Of a DNA stretch of 64,000 nt, positions 23,084 through 31,279 are shown in pieces. The position numbers were made by a program, and so were the translations under genes. Location of the stretch: positions 1 through 64,000 of the IMG/VR virus record IMGVR_UViG_3300042451_000817. The stretch is one strand, 5' to 3'. This DNA is from a virus. A model generated the notes under the pieces. That model saw nothing but the letters and a program-made list of their open reading frames with translations. It was not told the origin of the DNA and made no database searches. Within the stretch, counting starts at the first letter, position 1; each line of letters begins with the position of its first letter.

Positions 23084-23391
23084 TTTTGGAGATTTTCAAT
23101 TTCTTTATCTATCTCAGATTGTCGGTTAACATCTAAAATTTTTCTATCAGTAGACTGAATCATTCTTTTTTCAGATTTTAAACCTTCAATTTTAATTTCA
23201 GTTCTAATTTCTTTTTTTAAATTATCAATAACATTATATATCGAGTCTGACTCTTTAATCGTATTATCAACCTTCTTACCAACAGATTCTATTTTAGAAT
23301 TGGTATTACAGGTTTTTAAAAAAACTATTAAACTCAACGGAAAAATTATTCTAAATCCCCACACATCTATAAATGACAATATTTTTTTCAT
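23080..23391 (-). CDS. 103-aa membrane-anchored coiled-coil protein
   Basis: The start was moved to the ATG at 23391 because a longer frame from 23427 would begin inside the sigma-factor terminator. The product has one N-terminal hydrophobic segment (IIFPLSLIVFLKTC, residues 14-27) and then a long charged helix (SVGKKVDNTIKESDSIYNVI through EIDKEIENLQK). This topology, a membrane anchor with periplasmic coiled coil, matches inner-membrane spanins of the Rz type. It begins the lysis cassette. Function is inferred from topology and location. Confidence 0.58.
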   Translation of the reverse strand: MKKILSFIDVWGFRIIFPLSLIVFLKTCNTNSKIESVGKKVDNTIKESDSIYNVIDNLKKEIRTEIKIEGLKSEKRMIQSTDRKILDVNRQSEIDKEIENLQK

Positions 23392-23410
23392 ATTCTTTTT
23401 TTTTAAAAAT

Positions 23411-23446
23411 AAAAAACCTTCTACCATAATAAATAGAAGGTTTTTT
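23411..23446 (-). terminator. Rho-independent terminator after the sigma factor gene
   Basis: A 13-bp stem (AAAAAACCTTCTA/TAGAAGGTTTTTT) with a 10-nt loop separates the sigma-factor gene from the lysis cassette. Its A- and T-rich flanks allow function on both strands. Confidence 0.85.
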
Positions 23447-23466
23447 ATTTTTTGTGTTAGTATATT

Positions 23467-24267
23467 TTACATATAATCAAATAAAACAGAACTTTCGTTT
23501 CTTAATTTTCTAAGTGCCTTCGCTTTAATTTGTCTAACCCTCTCTTTAGTTAAATTAAAGTCTTCTCCAATATCCTCCAATGTTCTAGGTGTTCCTGATA
23601 TCCCAAAGTAATCTTCGACAATAACTCTTTCTCTTTCATCTAAAGATCCTAACAACCCCATCAATTTTGTTTTTAATATGTCTTTAGTGTTGAATGATTC
23701 ATCGGGCATATCCGCATTATCATTTTTAACAATATCAAATAAAGTATCGCCCTCTTCATTAATTGTTCCATCAAGATTAATTATTGATGGTAATCCCGCA
23801 AATCTATCATCCAATCTACCATCAGTATGTTCTATCTCTTTTTTAGCTCTGTGTAAATCCTGAACAACATTAACCGGTAAACGAATGGTTCTTGCGTTGT
23901 CGTTCAATGATTGTAATATTGATTGTTTAACCCACCAAACCGCGTAAGAAATAAATCTTAAATTTTTAGACCAATCAAAGTTTTTTATCGCCTTTAAAAG
24001 GCCTATGTTACCTTCAGCAATAAGGTCTGGAAAATCTAAACCTTGATTTTGGTATTGTTTAGCCACGGTGATAACAAACCTTAAATTACCTACTAATAAC
24101 TCTTGTTCTATTTTACTTTTCTGTTCTTCAGTAATTTCACTTGACATCATCATTTTGGATAATTCCTTTTCTCTTTCAGGTGTCATTACCTTTATTTTAC
24201 GAATATCTTTTAAGTAATGTTGAATTTCTTCTTGATTGATTGGCATTCCTGTGTTTTTCTCTTTCAT
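23467..24267 (-). CDS. Primary-type RNA polymerase sigma factor
   Basis: The 266-aa protein has the layout of a compact sigma-70 factor. Region 1.2 is IQHYLKDIRKIKVMTPEREK (residues 15-34). Region 2 runs from LLVGNLRFVITVAKQY through GNIGLLKAIKNFDW to FISYAVWWVKQSI, near residues 58-115. Region 3 is RTIRLPVNVVQDLHRAKKEI. Region 4 contains GISGTPRTLEDIGEDFNLTK and VRQIKAKALRKLRN near 225-256. It lacks region 1.1. These are group 1/2 features, very different from the minimal T4 gp55. It would redirect host RNA polymerase, probably to phage promoters. It follows a 178-aa gene by 1 bp and ends in a strong terminator. Confidence 0.92.
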   Translation of the reverse strand: MKEKNTGMPINQEEIQHYLKDIRKIKVMTPEREKELSKMMMSSEITEEQKSKIEQELLVGNLRFVITVAKQYQNQGLDFPDLIAEGNIGLLKAIKNFDWSKNLRFISYAVWWVKQSILQSLNDNARTIRLPVNVVQDLHRAKKEIEHTDGRLDDRFAGLPSIINLDGTINEEGDTLFDIVKNDNADMPDESFNTKDILKTKLMGLLGSLDERERVIVEDYFGISGTPRTLEDIGEDFNLTKERVRQIKAKALRKLRNESSVLFDYM

Positions 24268-24268
24268 A

Positions 24269-24805
24269 TTATTTTGAGTATTTGGTTAAAAGTTCTTTTT
24301 CTTTTTTGGTTAATGAGTTGATCCCTTCTGAGCTTATTTTATCTAACAAATCATTTAGTGTGGGTTCTTTTGTTTTTTTCTTCATTTTCATAATATCATC
24401 ATCTTCGTCTTCCAATTCCTCACAAAATAATTTAAACTTCTCGTCATTGAACTCCCTTAATAAGAGATTGTCAATTTCGTCTTTTTCTTCATTGGTCATT
24501 TTATATGTAAAATCTTCAGATTCAAATAAATGTTTTTTAACTTCGTCAGTCAAATAATAATCAGTTTTATCTTTATCTAATTCAGATAAAAAATAAACAA
24601 CATTACCGAGGCCTAACATCACTCTAAAAAAATCTTTAACTGAGTCAAATGATTCGCTACTTTTAAAGACATATATTGCCGATTCAGGACCGAAATAAAA
24701 TTTAACATCCGATAAATCAGAGACCGCCGATATCTCTTCTGCAATTGATTTTACCAATTTTTCTTGTTCCTCGTGTGCCGCGAAAACGAATAAGATATAT
24801 TCCAT
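24269..24805 (-). CDS. Hypothetical 178-aa protein upstream of the sigma factor
   Basis: No family is recognised. The N-terminal half is alpha/beta (YILFVFAAHEEQEKLVKSIA, DVKFYFGPESAIYVFKS). The C-terminal half is helical and acidic (LFCEELEDEDDDIMKMKKKT). It is the first gene after a near-consensus promoter and is followed after 1 bp by the sigma-factor gene. This placement makes a role in transcription control possible, but nothing in the sequence proves it. Confidence 0.6.
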   Translation of the reverse strand: MEYILFVFAAHEEQEKLVKSIAEEISAVSDLSDVKFYFGPESAIYVFKSSESFDSVKDFFRVMLGLGNVVYFLSELDKDKTDYYLTDEVKKHLFESEDFTYKMTNEEKDEIDNLLLREFNDEKFKLFCEELEDEDDDIMKMKKKTKEPTLNDLLDKISSEGINSLTKKEKELLTKYSK

Positions 24806-24823
24806 ATTTTTCTATTTATAATA

Positions 24824-24855
24824 CAAAGATACAAAATTTTTATTGATCCACCAAA
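24824..24855 (-). promoter_or_regulatory. Bacteroidota-type promoter TTTG-N20-TATCTTTG
   Basis: TTTG (24855-24852) and TATCTTTG (24831-24824) with a 20-nt spacer lie 18 nt before the start at 24805. The upstream box is inside the 3' end of the gp46 gene. It would drive the 178-aa and sigma-factor genes. Confidence 0.7.
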
Positions 24856-27173
24856 CTAATATTATCTTCTTTTTTAATTTTTATCACATTATCCGCCCAA
24901 TTTGTAACCATCGGATTATGAGTGATTAAGAAGATTTTTTCAAAATATTCCTTTATTTTACTGAAAAATTCTGATACCATATCAAGATTTTCATTAGAAA
25001 TTTTACCAAAAACTTCGTCAAATACTACCAAATTTGGTTTTGGTAATGAACATATTTTACTTAAAACCGCTCTTAATGCCAATGACGCTATTGTTCTTTC
25101 ATAACCTGAACCTGAAACCATTAATTTTTCAACTTGAGTATTATTGTCAATCATAATGAATTCAACCTCGTTTTTATCGTTAATTCTAATTTCCAATCTA
25201 AAGTGAGCACTATTCTCCATCAATCTTTGTAATTCAGAATTTATTAATGGCATCATTGTTCTCATTATCATTTTAGATATCCCATTTTTACCATAAATTT
25301 CCAAATAAATTTTATAATATTTCTCTTTTATAGATTCTTCGGATATTAATGCTATTTTATTTAGATTCTCCTTTATTTTAATGTTATACGAATTTATCTG
25401 TGATAAGTTATCATTTATTTTCTTATCCGTTGAATTTTTTTCAAATTCAAGTTCGTCTAACCTAACATTAGCCTTCATTAACAATGAACTTATCTTAGCA
25501 TTTTCCGCAATTTTGTCTTGGACTTCGTAATATTTTTTTAATTTTTCATTTAAGGTGCCAACTTTTAATTGAAACGATTCAATACTTAGTTCATATTTTT
25601 CTTTAATAAGTTTGTTCTTTTCATACTCATCAAACTCTTTTTTAAGTTTAACAAACTCAATATCTTTGCGTGATAAATCCTGCATTAACCCTTCAATTTG
25701 GGTTTTATGCGTGATAAATCCTGCAAGTTCATTAATCTTGTTTTGAGTAATAGCCGCGTTCATTAACTCAATACCACAATGTTCACATTTAATACCACCA
25801 CTAACCGACTCTTGAAGTTCCTCAATATCTTTTATCTTTGTCTCAACCTCTATCTTATTTTTAAGTTGGATGTTATACTCTTCCTTAATTTTATCGTGTT
25901 TATCTTCGTGATAAAATTCTGATGGTTCAACTACTTTTAATTCTTTTAAAAGTTTTTCGGTAGAATCTTTTTTGGAATCAAGTCCTTTAATCTCCTCTTT
26001 AATTTCTTCAGGTTTTAAAAGACTAATTTCTTTATCAATGTCATCGTTCTTTTTACTTAATAATTGGTCTCGATATTCTTTACCCTTACCTAATCTTTCA
26101 TTAATATCCTTTAAATTATTATTCAACTCATCATTTGAATTTTTTAACTCAATAATGTTATTTTCAAATGTCTCATTATCCGACTTTAATTTTTCACTAC
26201 TATAAACATTTGATATCATTGATTTTGAGAAATCAGAATATAGTTCTTTTCCGACCTCTTCTTTTCTTTTTAAGAAGTCTAATCCCATAAACCTAGATAA
26301 TACCTGTCCTCTTGCGGTGGGTTTTGAATCGATTAAATCTTCAAGGTTTGTTGCGGTTGTTAAGATAGTCATTAAGAAATCTTCTTTAGAGCCGATAGAA
26401 GTTTTGATGAATTCCTCAGTTTCTCTTCTTTGTTCACCTGTGAAGTTTTGTAAAGACCCATCGGATAACTTTTTAAAGAAATCCAATTCGGTCTTTACAC
26501 TCCATTCATTTGATTTTGATTTTTTTCTCTCTAATTGTCTTACTATTATATATTCTTCACCATCAATAGTAATCTCACCTTTAACAAAAACCTTATTCTT
26601 GTCTGTAAATCTATTAAAGATTTCTTCTGCCTTAGTTGTCTTTGTGGTTTCATTAAAGAAAAGAAAAAGTAGTAGGTCAACCGTTAGAACCGTCTTACCT
26701 CCAAAATTAGGTGGGTTAGATTCTACAACATTTATCCCACTACATTTATCAAAATCTATTTTTTGATTTTCACCATAAGATAAAAAGTTTGAAAACTCAA
26801 TGTTTTTAATATACCATTTTTTAAATGGTGTTGCTTCATTGTCTTCTAAAGATATTTTATTATCAACTAAAGAATCTATCTTTACAATCTCATCAATTAA
26901 ATCTTCGTTACCCTTAGATATTAGATATGATTTAACCAATTCAAGTTGGTAATTCTTATCGAGAATGTTAAAAGAAATATCTACATTAGTATTTTCAGTT
27001 TCCTCAGTTTTCTTTGTCTTTGTAATTACATTAACATTAGTTGAGTTGTATTTTTTCTGAAAATAATGTCTAACACTTTTAATTTTTTCTTGTGTGAAAT
27101 TTTCTGAATAATCTTCCCAAATAACTCGAATGTAGGGATTATCTAAAGTCGTATAGTCCAATTCTTTACTCAT
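24840..27173 (-). CDS. 46: Gp46-like recombination endonuclease subunit (Rad50/SbcC type)
   Basis: This SMC-type ATPase forms the gp46-gp47 complex that resects DNA ends for recombination-dependent replication. The ATG at 27173 (MSKELDY) was preferred to 27263 because it avoids a 53-nt overlap, giving 777 aa. After an N-terminal extension, IEFSNFLSYGENQKIDF leads to the nucleotide-binding segment NPPNFGGKTVL, where the usual first Gly of Walker A is Pro. Long coiled coils flank a zinc hook CEHCG. The C-terminal signature SGSGYERTIASLALR and Walker B LVVFDEVFG are intact, with a final ITHNP switch His. gp47 is encoded about 1.2 kb upstream. Confidence 0.92.
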   Translation of the reverse strand: MSKELDYTTLDNPYIRVIWEDYSENFTQEKIKSVRHYFQKKYNSTNVNVITKTKKTEETENTNVDISFNILDKNYQLELVKSYLISKGNEDLIDEIVKIDSLVDNKISLEDNEATPFKKWYIKNIEFSNFLSYGENQKIDFDKCSGINVVESNPPNFGGKTVLTVDLLLFLFFNETTKTTKAEEIFNRFTDKNKVFVKGEITIDGEEYIIVRQLERKKSKSNEWSVKTELDFFKKLSDGSLQNFTGEQRRETEEFIKTSIGSKEDFLMTILTTATNLEDLIDSKPTARGQVLSRFMGLDFLKRKEEVGKELYSDFSKSMISNVYSSEKLKSDNETFENNIIELKNSNDELNNNLKDINERLGKGKEYRDQLLSKKNDDIDKEISLLKPEEIKEEIKGLDSKKDSTEKLLKELKVVEPSEFYHEDKHDKIKEEYNIQLKNKIEVETKIKDIEELQESVSGGIKCEHCGIELMNAAITQNKINELAGFITHKTQIEGLMQDLSRKDIEFVKLKKEFDEYEKNKLIKEKYELSIESFQLKVGTLNEKLKKYYEVQDKIAENAKISSLLMKANVRLDELEFEKNSTDKKINDNLSQINSYNIKIKENLNKIALISEESIKEKYYKIYLEIYGKNGISKMIMRTMMPLINSELQRLMENSAHFRLEIRINDKNEVEFIMIDNNTQVEKLMVSGSGYERTIASLALRAVLSKICSLPKPNLVVFDEVFGKISNENLDMVSEFFSKIKEYFEKIFLITHNPMVTNWADNVIKIKKEDNISLVDQ

Positions 27174-27210
27174 TATCTTATAATTAAATTCAACAGGTTT
27201 TAAAAACAAA

Positions 27211-27435
27211 TTAAGCTGATTCGGATCCTTCTGTTGTTTGTGTTTCTTCAGTCGTTTCATCATTAGACTTAGCAGCTTCTTGCTCCATTTTTTCTTTGAG
27301 TAGGGTCATTTGTTCTTCAAGTAATTTACTATACTTCTTCTCAAATTGTTTTTTCATAAGCCCCATTTTTTCGTTTCTTTTCTGAACTCTTTTTCTGTGA
27401 GCCTTAGCCCCTCCTCTTAATCTTGATTTTGCCAT
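27211..27435 (-). CDS. Hypothetical 74-aa basic/coiled protein
   Basis: No family is recognised. The N-terminus is strongly basic (KSRLRGGAKAHRKRVQKR), suggesting nucleic-acid binding. The middle is a helix (KKQFEKKYSKLLEEQMTLLK) and the tail is acidic and Thr/Glu-rich (NDETTEETQTTEGSE). It lies between a membrane protein gene and gp46 on the same strand, with short gaps on both sides. Confidence 0.6.
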   Translation of the reverse strand: MAKSRLRGGAKAHRKRVQKRNEKMGLMKKQFEKKYSKLLEEQMTLLKEKMEQEAAKSNDETTEETQTTEGSESA

Positions 27436-27446
27436 CTTATTTATAT

Positions 27447-27803
27447 TTAGTTGTTATTATTTGGTCTATTTTCTTCAAACCACTCAATTATCGAATTTAT
27501 CGCCCATACCGCTCCAGATGATAAAATACCATCAAAAAACCAAGAACACCACAAAGGTAGTAAAAATAAATTATGTGTGGGAGAATAAATCAATAAACTT
27601 AACACAAAACCGCTCCAAGTGGAAAAACACATAGGACAACTTAATATTCCCGATATAAAAATCCCAACTCCTTGGAATGATGCAAATGAACTAGACCCCC
27701 ATCTGTTAAAAAAATCCCTAAATCCTTGGAATATACTTCCAAATACCATTATGTTCATAAGTCCGTAACTTAAAATGAACCAAACTATTAATTTTGTTAT
27801 CAT
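27447..27803 (-). CDS. 118-aa inner-membrane protein
   Basis: Three hydrophobic stretches are visible (LIVWFILSYGLMNIMVFGSI, GVGIFISGILSCPMCFSTW, FLLPLWCSWFFDGILSSG). The CPMCFSTW motif around the second membrane segment is reminiscent of small DUF1360-like membrane proteins with a Cys-Pro-x-Cys motif, common in phages. The C-terminus is soluble (FEENRPNNNN). It lies between the coiled-coil repeat protein and the 74-aa gene; role unknown. Confidence 0.6.
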   Translation of the reverse strand: MITKLIVWFILSYGLMNIMVFGSIFQGFRDFFNRWGSSSFASFQGVGIFISGILSCPMCFSTWSGFVLSLLIYSPTHNLFLLPLWCSWFFDGILSSGAVWAINSIIEWFEENRPNNNN

Positions 27804-27808
27804 ATTGT

Positions 27809-28444
27809 TTAATCTTTATATAAATTGGAGCTTCTCATATATACAGCCCCTTGGTTTATTGTTAAATTTTCTAATTGTTTTATTTTTTCTTCAAGTTCAC
27901 TAATCTTTTGAGTTTTCAAAGTTAGTTCTTTTTTCTGATTCAACAAAGTATTTTGCAACATTTTTATTTTTTCATCTGAATCATTACTAGGAACTTCTTT
28001 TATTATTTCCTTAATAACCTCTTTTTCTACAGGAACTTCAACTATTTTCTCAACTTCTTTAATTACTTCTTTCTCTATGATTTGAGGTTCAGTTTTGTCG
28101 TAAATATATTCTATTTTTGAGACAATTTTTTCAACAGGAACTTCCTTAATTACTTCTTTATCAACATATTTTATCACTTCAACTTCTTTAATCGTTTCAA
28201 CAATTCTATCAACAGGGACTTCAACTATTTTCTCAACCTCAACAATCTTTTCTACGACTTCAGGTTTGACTTGGGGTGGTGTTTCTCCACCCAACATTCC
28301 GTATTTTTGAATGTCAAACCCTTGTTTAAAACATTTATTAACAAACGAATTCATATCAATTATCTGATTAAGATAACAATAATCATAAACTTCTTTAAAG
28401 TTTTTTAACTCTATTTTAAATGTTTGCGAGTTTTTCTGTTCCAT
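27809..28444 (-). CDS. 211-aa protein with Val-Pro-Glu-Lys repeats
   Basis: The N-terminal 45 residues form a small domain (FKIELKNFKEVYDYCYLNQI). Residues about 65-160 consist of degenerate repeats of the type EKIVEVPVEKEVIKE, with at least six Val-Pro or Val-Glu-Lys units. A C-terminal coiled coil follows (MLQNTLLNQKKELTLKTQKI). Such repeats give extended charged rods. The gene overlaps gp47 by 29 nt, so it is probably translated with it. It may act as a tether, but no family is assigned. Confidence 0.6.
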   Translation of the reverse strand: MEQKNSQTFKIELKNFKEVYDYCYLNQIIDMNSFVNKCFKQGFDIQKYGMLGGETPPQVKPEVVEKIVEVEKIVEVPVDRIVETIKEVEVIKYVDKEVIKEVPVEKIVSKIEYIYDKTEPQIIEKEVIKEVEKIVEVPVEKEVIKEIIKEVPSNDSDEKIKMLQNTLLNQKKELTLKTQKISELEEKIKQLENLTINQGAVYMRSSNLYKD

Positions 28445-29198
28445 TTATAATATCATCGAAAGAATTTATATTGAAAGATAGGAATGGTTTTGGATTAGAC
28501 AAATTTCTTGTTTCGTAAATTAATGTTTGAATGTTTAATATTCCGTATCCGTGATTATATATGTCTTCTCCATAGTTTTGTTGTATTACCGATCCAATCA
28601 TTTCACCTTTTTTACCGTTAGGTATTGTAAAACTACTTCTCTTATGGATGTCTCCACATAATACAATGTCAAGTCCTTTAAACTTTTCAACATCATAAGC
28701 ATGGTCTCCAAAGTCATAACCTAAATCAGTTTTAAGTCCTTGGACAGGTCCGTGAAATAATCCAACTTTAACACCTTTAGCTTCAGATATTTCTGGAGGT
28801 ATATTCCCTTGAAACTGGGAATACACGCACCAAGAAACATTTTCATCCTCATAGACACCCCTATCTTTGTAATAAACAACATTTGGGTTTTTCATTGATT
28901 CAACGATTGGTGTTATACTATCAAGTCTTTGATTGTTATTAACAAGCCCATCGTGATTTCCGAAAATTAATATTGTTTTACTAATCTTAGAACATTCACT
29001 TAATAACCAAACCGAAATTTCAATTAATTCAGGTGTAAGTTGATTTTTAGAATGTAATAAATCACCAGTAAACAATATCCTATCAGGATTTATCTCTCTA
29101 AACTGATTTAACATATCGGTTAATATTTTACGATACAAATCGTGATCCTTAAATAACCTCAAATGTAAATCTGAAAAGTGAACAATTTTTTTAATCAT
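28416..29198 (-). CDS. 47: Gp47-like recombination endonuclease (Mre11/SbcD type)
   Basis: This 260-aa metallophosphoesterase is the nuclease partner of gp46. The five metal-binding motifs are visible in order: FSDLHLR (residues 8-14), FTGDLLHSKNQ, GNHDG, LFHGP and CGDIHKRS. It would cut and resect double-strand ends in an ATP-regulated way with gp46. Length is slightly shorter than T4 gp47, with a small capping domain. It overlaps the repeat protein and follows the zinc-ribbon gene by 5 bp. Confidence 0.92.
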   Translation of the reverse strand: MIKKIVHFSDLHLRLFKDHDLYRKILTDMLNQFREINPDRILFTGDLLHSKNQLTPELIEISVWLLSECSKISKTILIFGNHDGLVNNNQRLDSITPIVESMKNPNVVYYKDRGVYEDENVSWCVYSQFQGNIPPEISEAKGVKVGLFHGPVQGLKTDLGYDFGDHAYDVEKFKGLDIVLCGDIHKRSSFTIPNGKKGEMIGSVIQQNYGEDIYNHGYGILNIQTLIYETRNLSNPKPFLSFNINSFDDIINGTEKLANI

Positions 29199-29203
29199 AA
29201 GTT

Positions 29204-29419
29204 TTAGAATAAATCAAAATCTTTGTTAACGTGACCACAACTATTACACATATAAGTTGGGAACGGCACTAGTGTATCTTCGCTACTTCCAGTCATTAAT
29301 TTTGATACTTTCTTAATTAAAACAACTTCTTTAAAGAATTTTGACCCACATTCAGGGTTTTCACAAACAACGGTTGGTTGTTCTTTTAAATCTATTTTAG
29401 GTCCTCCTATATTTTCCAT
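29204..29419 (-). CDS. 71-aa zinc-ribbon protein
   Basis: Two cysteine pairs, VVCENPECGSKFF near residues 18-30 and MCNSCGHVNKDF near 58-69, form a zinc ribbon. Between them is a helical basic segment (KEVVLIKKVSKLM). Small zinc-ribbon proteins of phages often bind nucleic acid or RNA polymerase, but the partner cannot be read. A clear Bacteroidota-type promoter lies directly upstream and would also serve gp47 and following genes. Confidence 0.7.
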   Translation of the reverse strand: MENIGGPKIDLKEQPTVVCENPECGSKFFKEVVLIKKVSKLMTGSSEDTLVPFPTYMCNSCGHVNKDFDLF

Positions 29420-29423
29420 AACA

Positions 29424-29455
29424 CAAATATATAAATTTATTTCTTACTTGTCAAA
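29424..29455 (-). promoter_or_regulatory. Bacteroidota-type promoter TTTG-N20-TATATTTG
   Basis: TTTG (29455-29452) and TATATTTG (29431-29424) are spaced by 20 nt and lie 4 nt before the zinc-ribbon start at 29419. The short distance implies a very short leader, or a start slightly downstream. Confidence 0.65.
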
Positions 29456-30303
29456 TATTTTTTAACGTCCATATCTAATACGGTACCTACAACTTCTTTA
29501 GGGACTCTGTATTCTTCAAATTGTGAATCATCTTTTAAATGAACGATTATACAACCATATAATTTTTTATCTTCAAATTTTGTTCCTTTTAACATTTTAA
29601 GTAATAATTTTCCGTATAATGGTAATTGTACGAAGTAATGACCTAAAGCGTTGTTTGGTTGATTGGTAAATGGATAATACATTCTTTTAGTGAACTGATT
29701 TTCCTCAAAATTTTTCTTTTTGTTTGTTTTGTAATCTGTAATTATAAACCCCCAATCATCATTTGTTTTATTTTTGATTAGCCAAGCAGTATCTCCCTGT
29801 CCGGTATATCCAAGTTCAGGGTCACCTAATACAATCTCAGTATCTAATAAAACCGCTCCTCGTTCTTTCATTAAATTAAGAAAGTTAGTCCCCGCATGAA
29901 TCATAGAATCACTTTTTAATATTTGAGTAAAATCGCACTCAAATATTGGTTGTCTAATAAGTTTCATATAATCAAACAACTCTAAAGATTTTTTTTCTAA
30001 CATAAAATGAACTCTACTACCCATATTAGTTGAGTATGTCCCTGCTTCCGCCCATTCTTTAATTAACTTTTCTTTTAAAACAGGGTCTCCCTTACTTTTC
30101 TTTTCTGCGGCGTCATCTGTTGGGAATTCTTGGTAGAAAGATTTTAAAACCTTTGAAACTGAAGGCCAGTCACCTTTAATGACTCCTTTAGTGTCTCTCA
30201 TACTATACTTATGTAATTCTTCCTCAAATGTGAGGTCTAGGTTGTCTCTTCTTTTTTGTAAAATTTCCCTAATTTCTTGTGCAATAATTTTTAAATCCAT
30301 CAA
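29437..30303 (-). CDS. PD-(D/E)XK nuclease-like protein
   Basis: The 288-aa protein carries a RecB/Cas4-type nuclease core. GQGDTAWLIKN provides the Asp of the first motif, and WGFIITDYKTNKKKNFE gives the D-x-K motif. HYFVQLPLYGKLLLKML is the conserved Q-x-x-x-Y helix of PD-(D/E)XK exonucleases. The upstream half is helical (FEEELHKYSMRDTKG). It would cut or trim DNA ends in replication or recombination. A 4-nt overlap with the primase gene supports that role. Confidence 0.82.
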   Translation of the reverse strand: MMDLKIIAQEIREILQKRRDNLDLTFEEELHKYSMRDTKGVIKGDWPSVSKVLKSFYQEFPTDDAAEKKSKGDPVLKEKLIKEWAEAGTYSTNMGSRVHFMLEKKSLELFDYMKLIRQPIFECDFTQILKSDSMIHAGTNFLNLMKERGAVLLDTEIVLGDPELGYTGQGDTAWLIKNKTNDDWGFIITDYKTNKKKNFEENQFTKRMYYPFTNQPNNALGHYFVQLPLYGKLLLKMLKGTKFEDKKLYGCIIVHLKDDSQFEEYRVPKEVVGTVLDMDVKKYLTSKK

Positions 30304-31199
30304 TCTTTAATATTAACATAATAGTCATTAATCTCACCTTTTAAATCACAAACATCTTTATCATCCATTAATTTTATTATTTTTATCCTACCATATAACT
30401 CTCCACCATTCAATTCGTGATAAAGTTTTTTCGCGTTTTCCCACGCATCAGCATCTAAACAAATAATAATATTCCCTTTGGATTTATTATATAGATTCTC
30501 AAATAAAAGTGACGACATATGTTTCCCCAACATTGGAATTGAATTCGGTAAAAATAGTCCGTCAAAAACGCCTTCGACAAGATGTATGTCTTCATTCCAA
30601 TTAATATGATTTTCCCAAAATATAATTTTGTCTTTTTCTTCTTGCGGATTTTTGTATTTGGCTCGCGATTTTGGATCCCAACTTCTGGCGATATAATAAT
30701 TTAATTCATCCTCATTATTATATGATGGAACAACTATCCTACCCGAATGAGAACCACTATCACAAAAACCGATATCATACTTTTCTATCATACCATCAGT
30801 AATACCTCTACTTTTTAGGTAATTATACGCCTGTTTTCTCACGGGATATATTGGACTTGAGTCTGAAAATTTAACGAATGATTCAGGTAATTTTAATTTA
30901 ACCTTTTTTACTTCTTTAATTTGTACGGTTTCAGGCTTTAAAATACCATACATTTTTTTTTGTTTTTTATTACCGAATTTATCAAATAATTTACCTAAAG
31001 TTCCGTGAGTACCGTCACTATCCCCGCAAGACCAACAATGAAATACAGATTTATCGATATTAATCTCAAGATTACCTTTATTTTTACCTTCGTCACATAT
31101 TGGGCAGTTCCAAGAAACCTGAGATTGATTCTCATATATTTTTTTTGGTCTCCCTAAAAATTCACTTATTAAATCAACAACGCTTTGAAATTCGTCCAT
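30300..31199 (-). CDS. DNA primase (zinc-binding and TOPRIM)
   Basis: The 299-aa protein has an N-terminal zinc-binding domain with cysteines at about residues 32, 35, 55 and 58 (CPIC and CWSCGD). A TOPRIM core follows, with HLVEGVFDGLFLPNS (catalytic Glu) and IIICLDADAWE (Asp-x-Asp). This is the DnaG/T4 gp61 arrangement and would lay RNA primers for lagging-strand synthesis with the helicase encoded near 61200. It is the first gene of its unit, at a divergent junction with the plus-strand virion genes. Confidence 0.88.
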   Translation of the reverse strand: MDEFQSVVDLISEFLGRPKKIYENQSQVSWNCPICDEGKNKGNLEINIDKSVFHCWSCGDSDGTHGTLGKLFDKFGNKKQKKMYGILKPETVQIKEVKKVKLKLPESFVKFSDSSPIYPVRKQAYNYLKSRGITDGMIEKYDIGFCDSGSHSGRIVVPSYNNEDELNYYIARSWDPKSRAKYKNPQEEKDKIIFWENHINWNEDIHLVEGVFDGLFLPNSIPMLGKHMSSLLFENLYNKSKGNIIICLDADAWENAKKLYHELNGGELYGRIKIIKLMDDKDVCDLKGEINDYYVNIKD

Positions 31200-31279
31200 A
31201 TCTAAAATATAGTAAAAAATATTAATATTTCAAACTTCACAAGATTTTTCATTCTTCTATATTTATTAATGATAAATAA

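Noticed and set aside
23392-23427. Longer start at 23427 for the 103-aa membrane protein
   Set aside because: The extra residues are encoded by the sigma-factor terminator hairpin and its T-run.
27174-27263. Longer gp46 start at 27263 (30 extra residues)
   Set aside because: It would overlap the 74-aa upstream gene by 53 nt, whereas the ATG at 27173 follows that gene cleanly.
27811-28250. Possible CRISPR or DNA-level repeat array in the coiled gene
   Set aside because: The repetition is at protein level with degenerate codons, without direct repeats and unique spacers.
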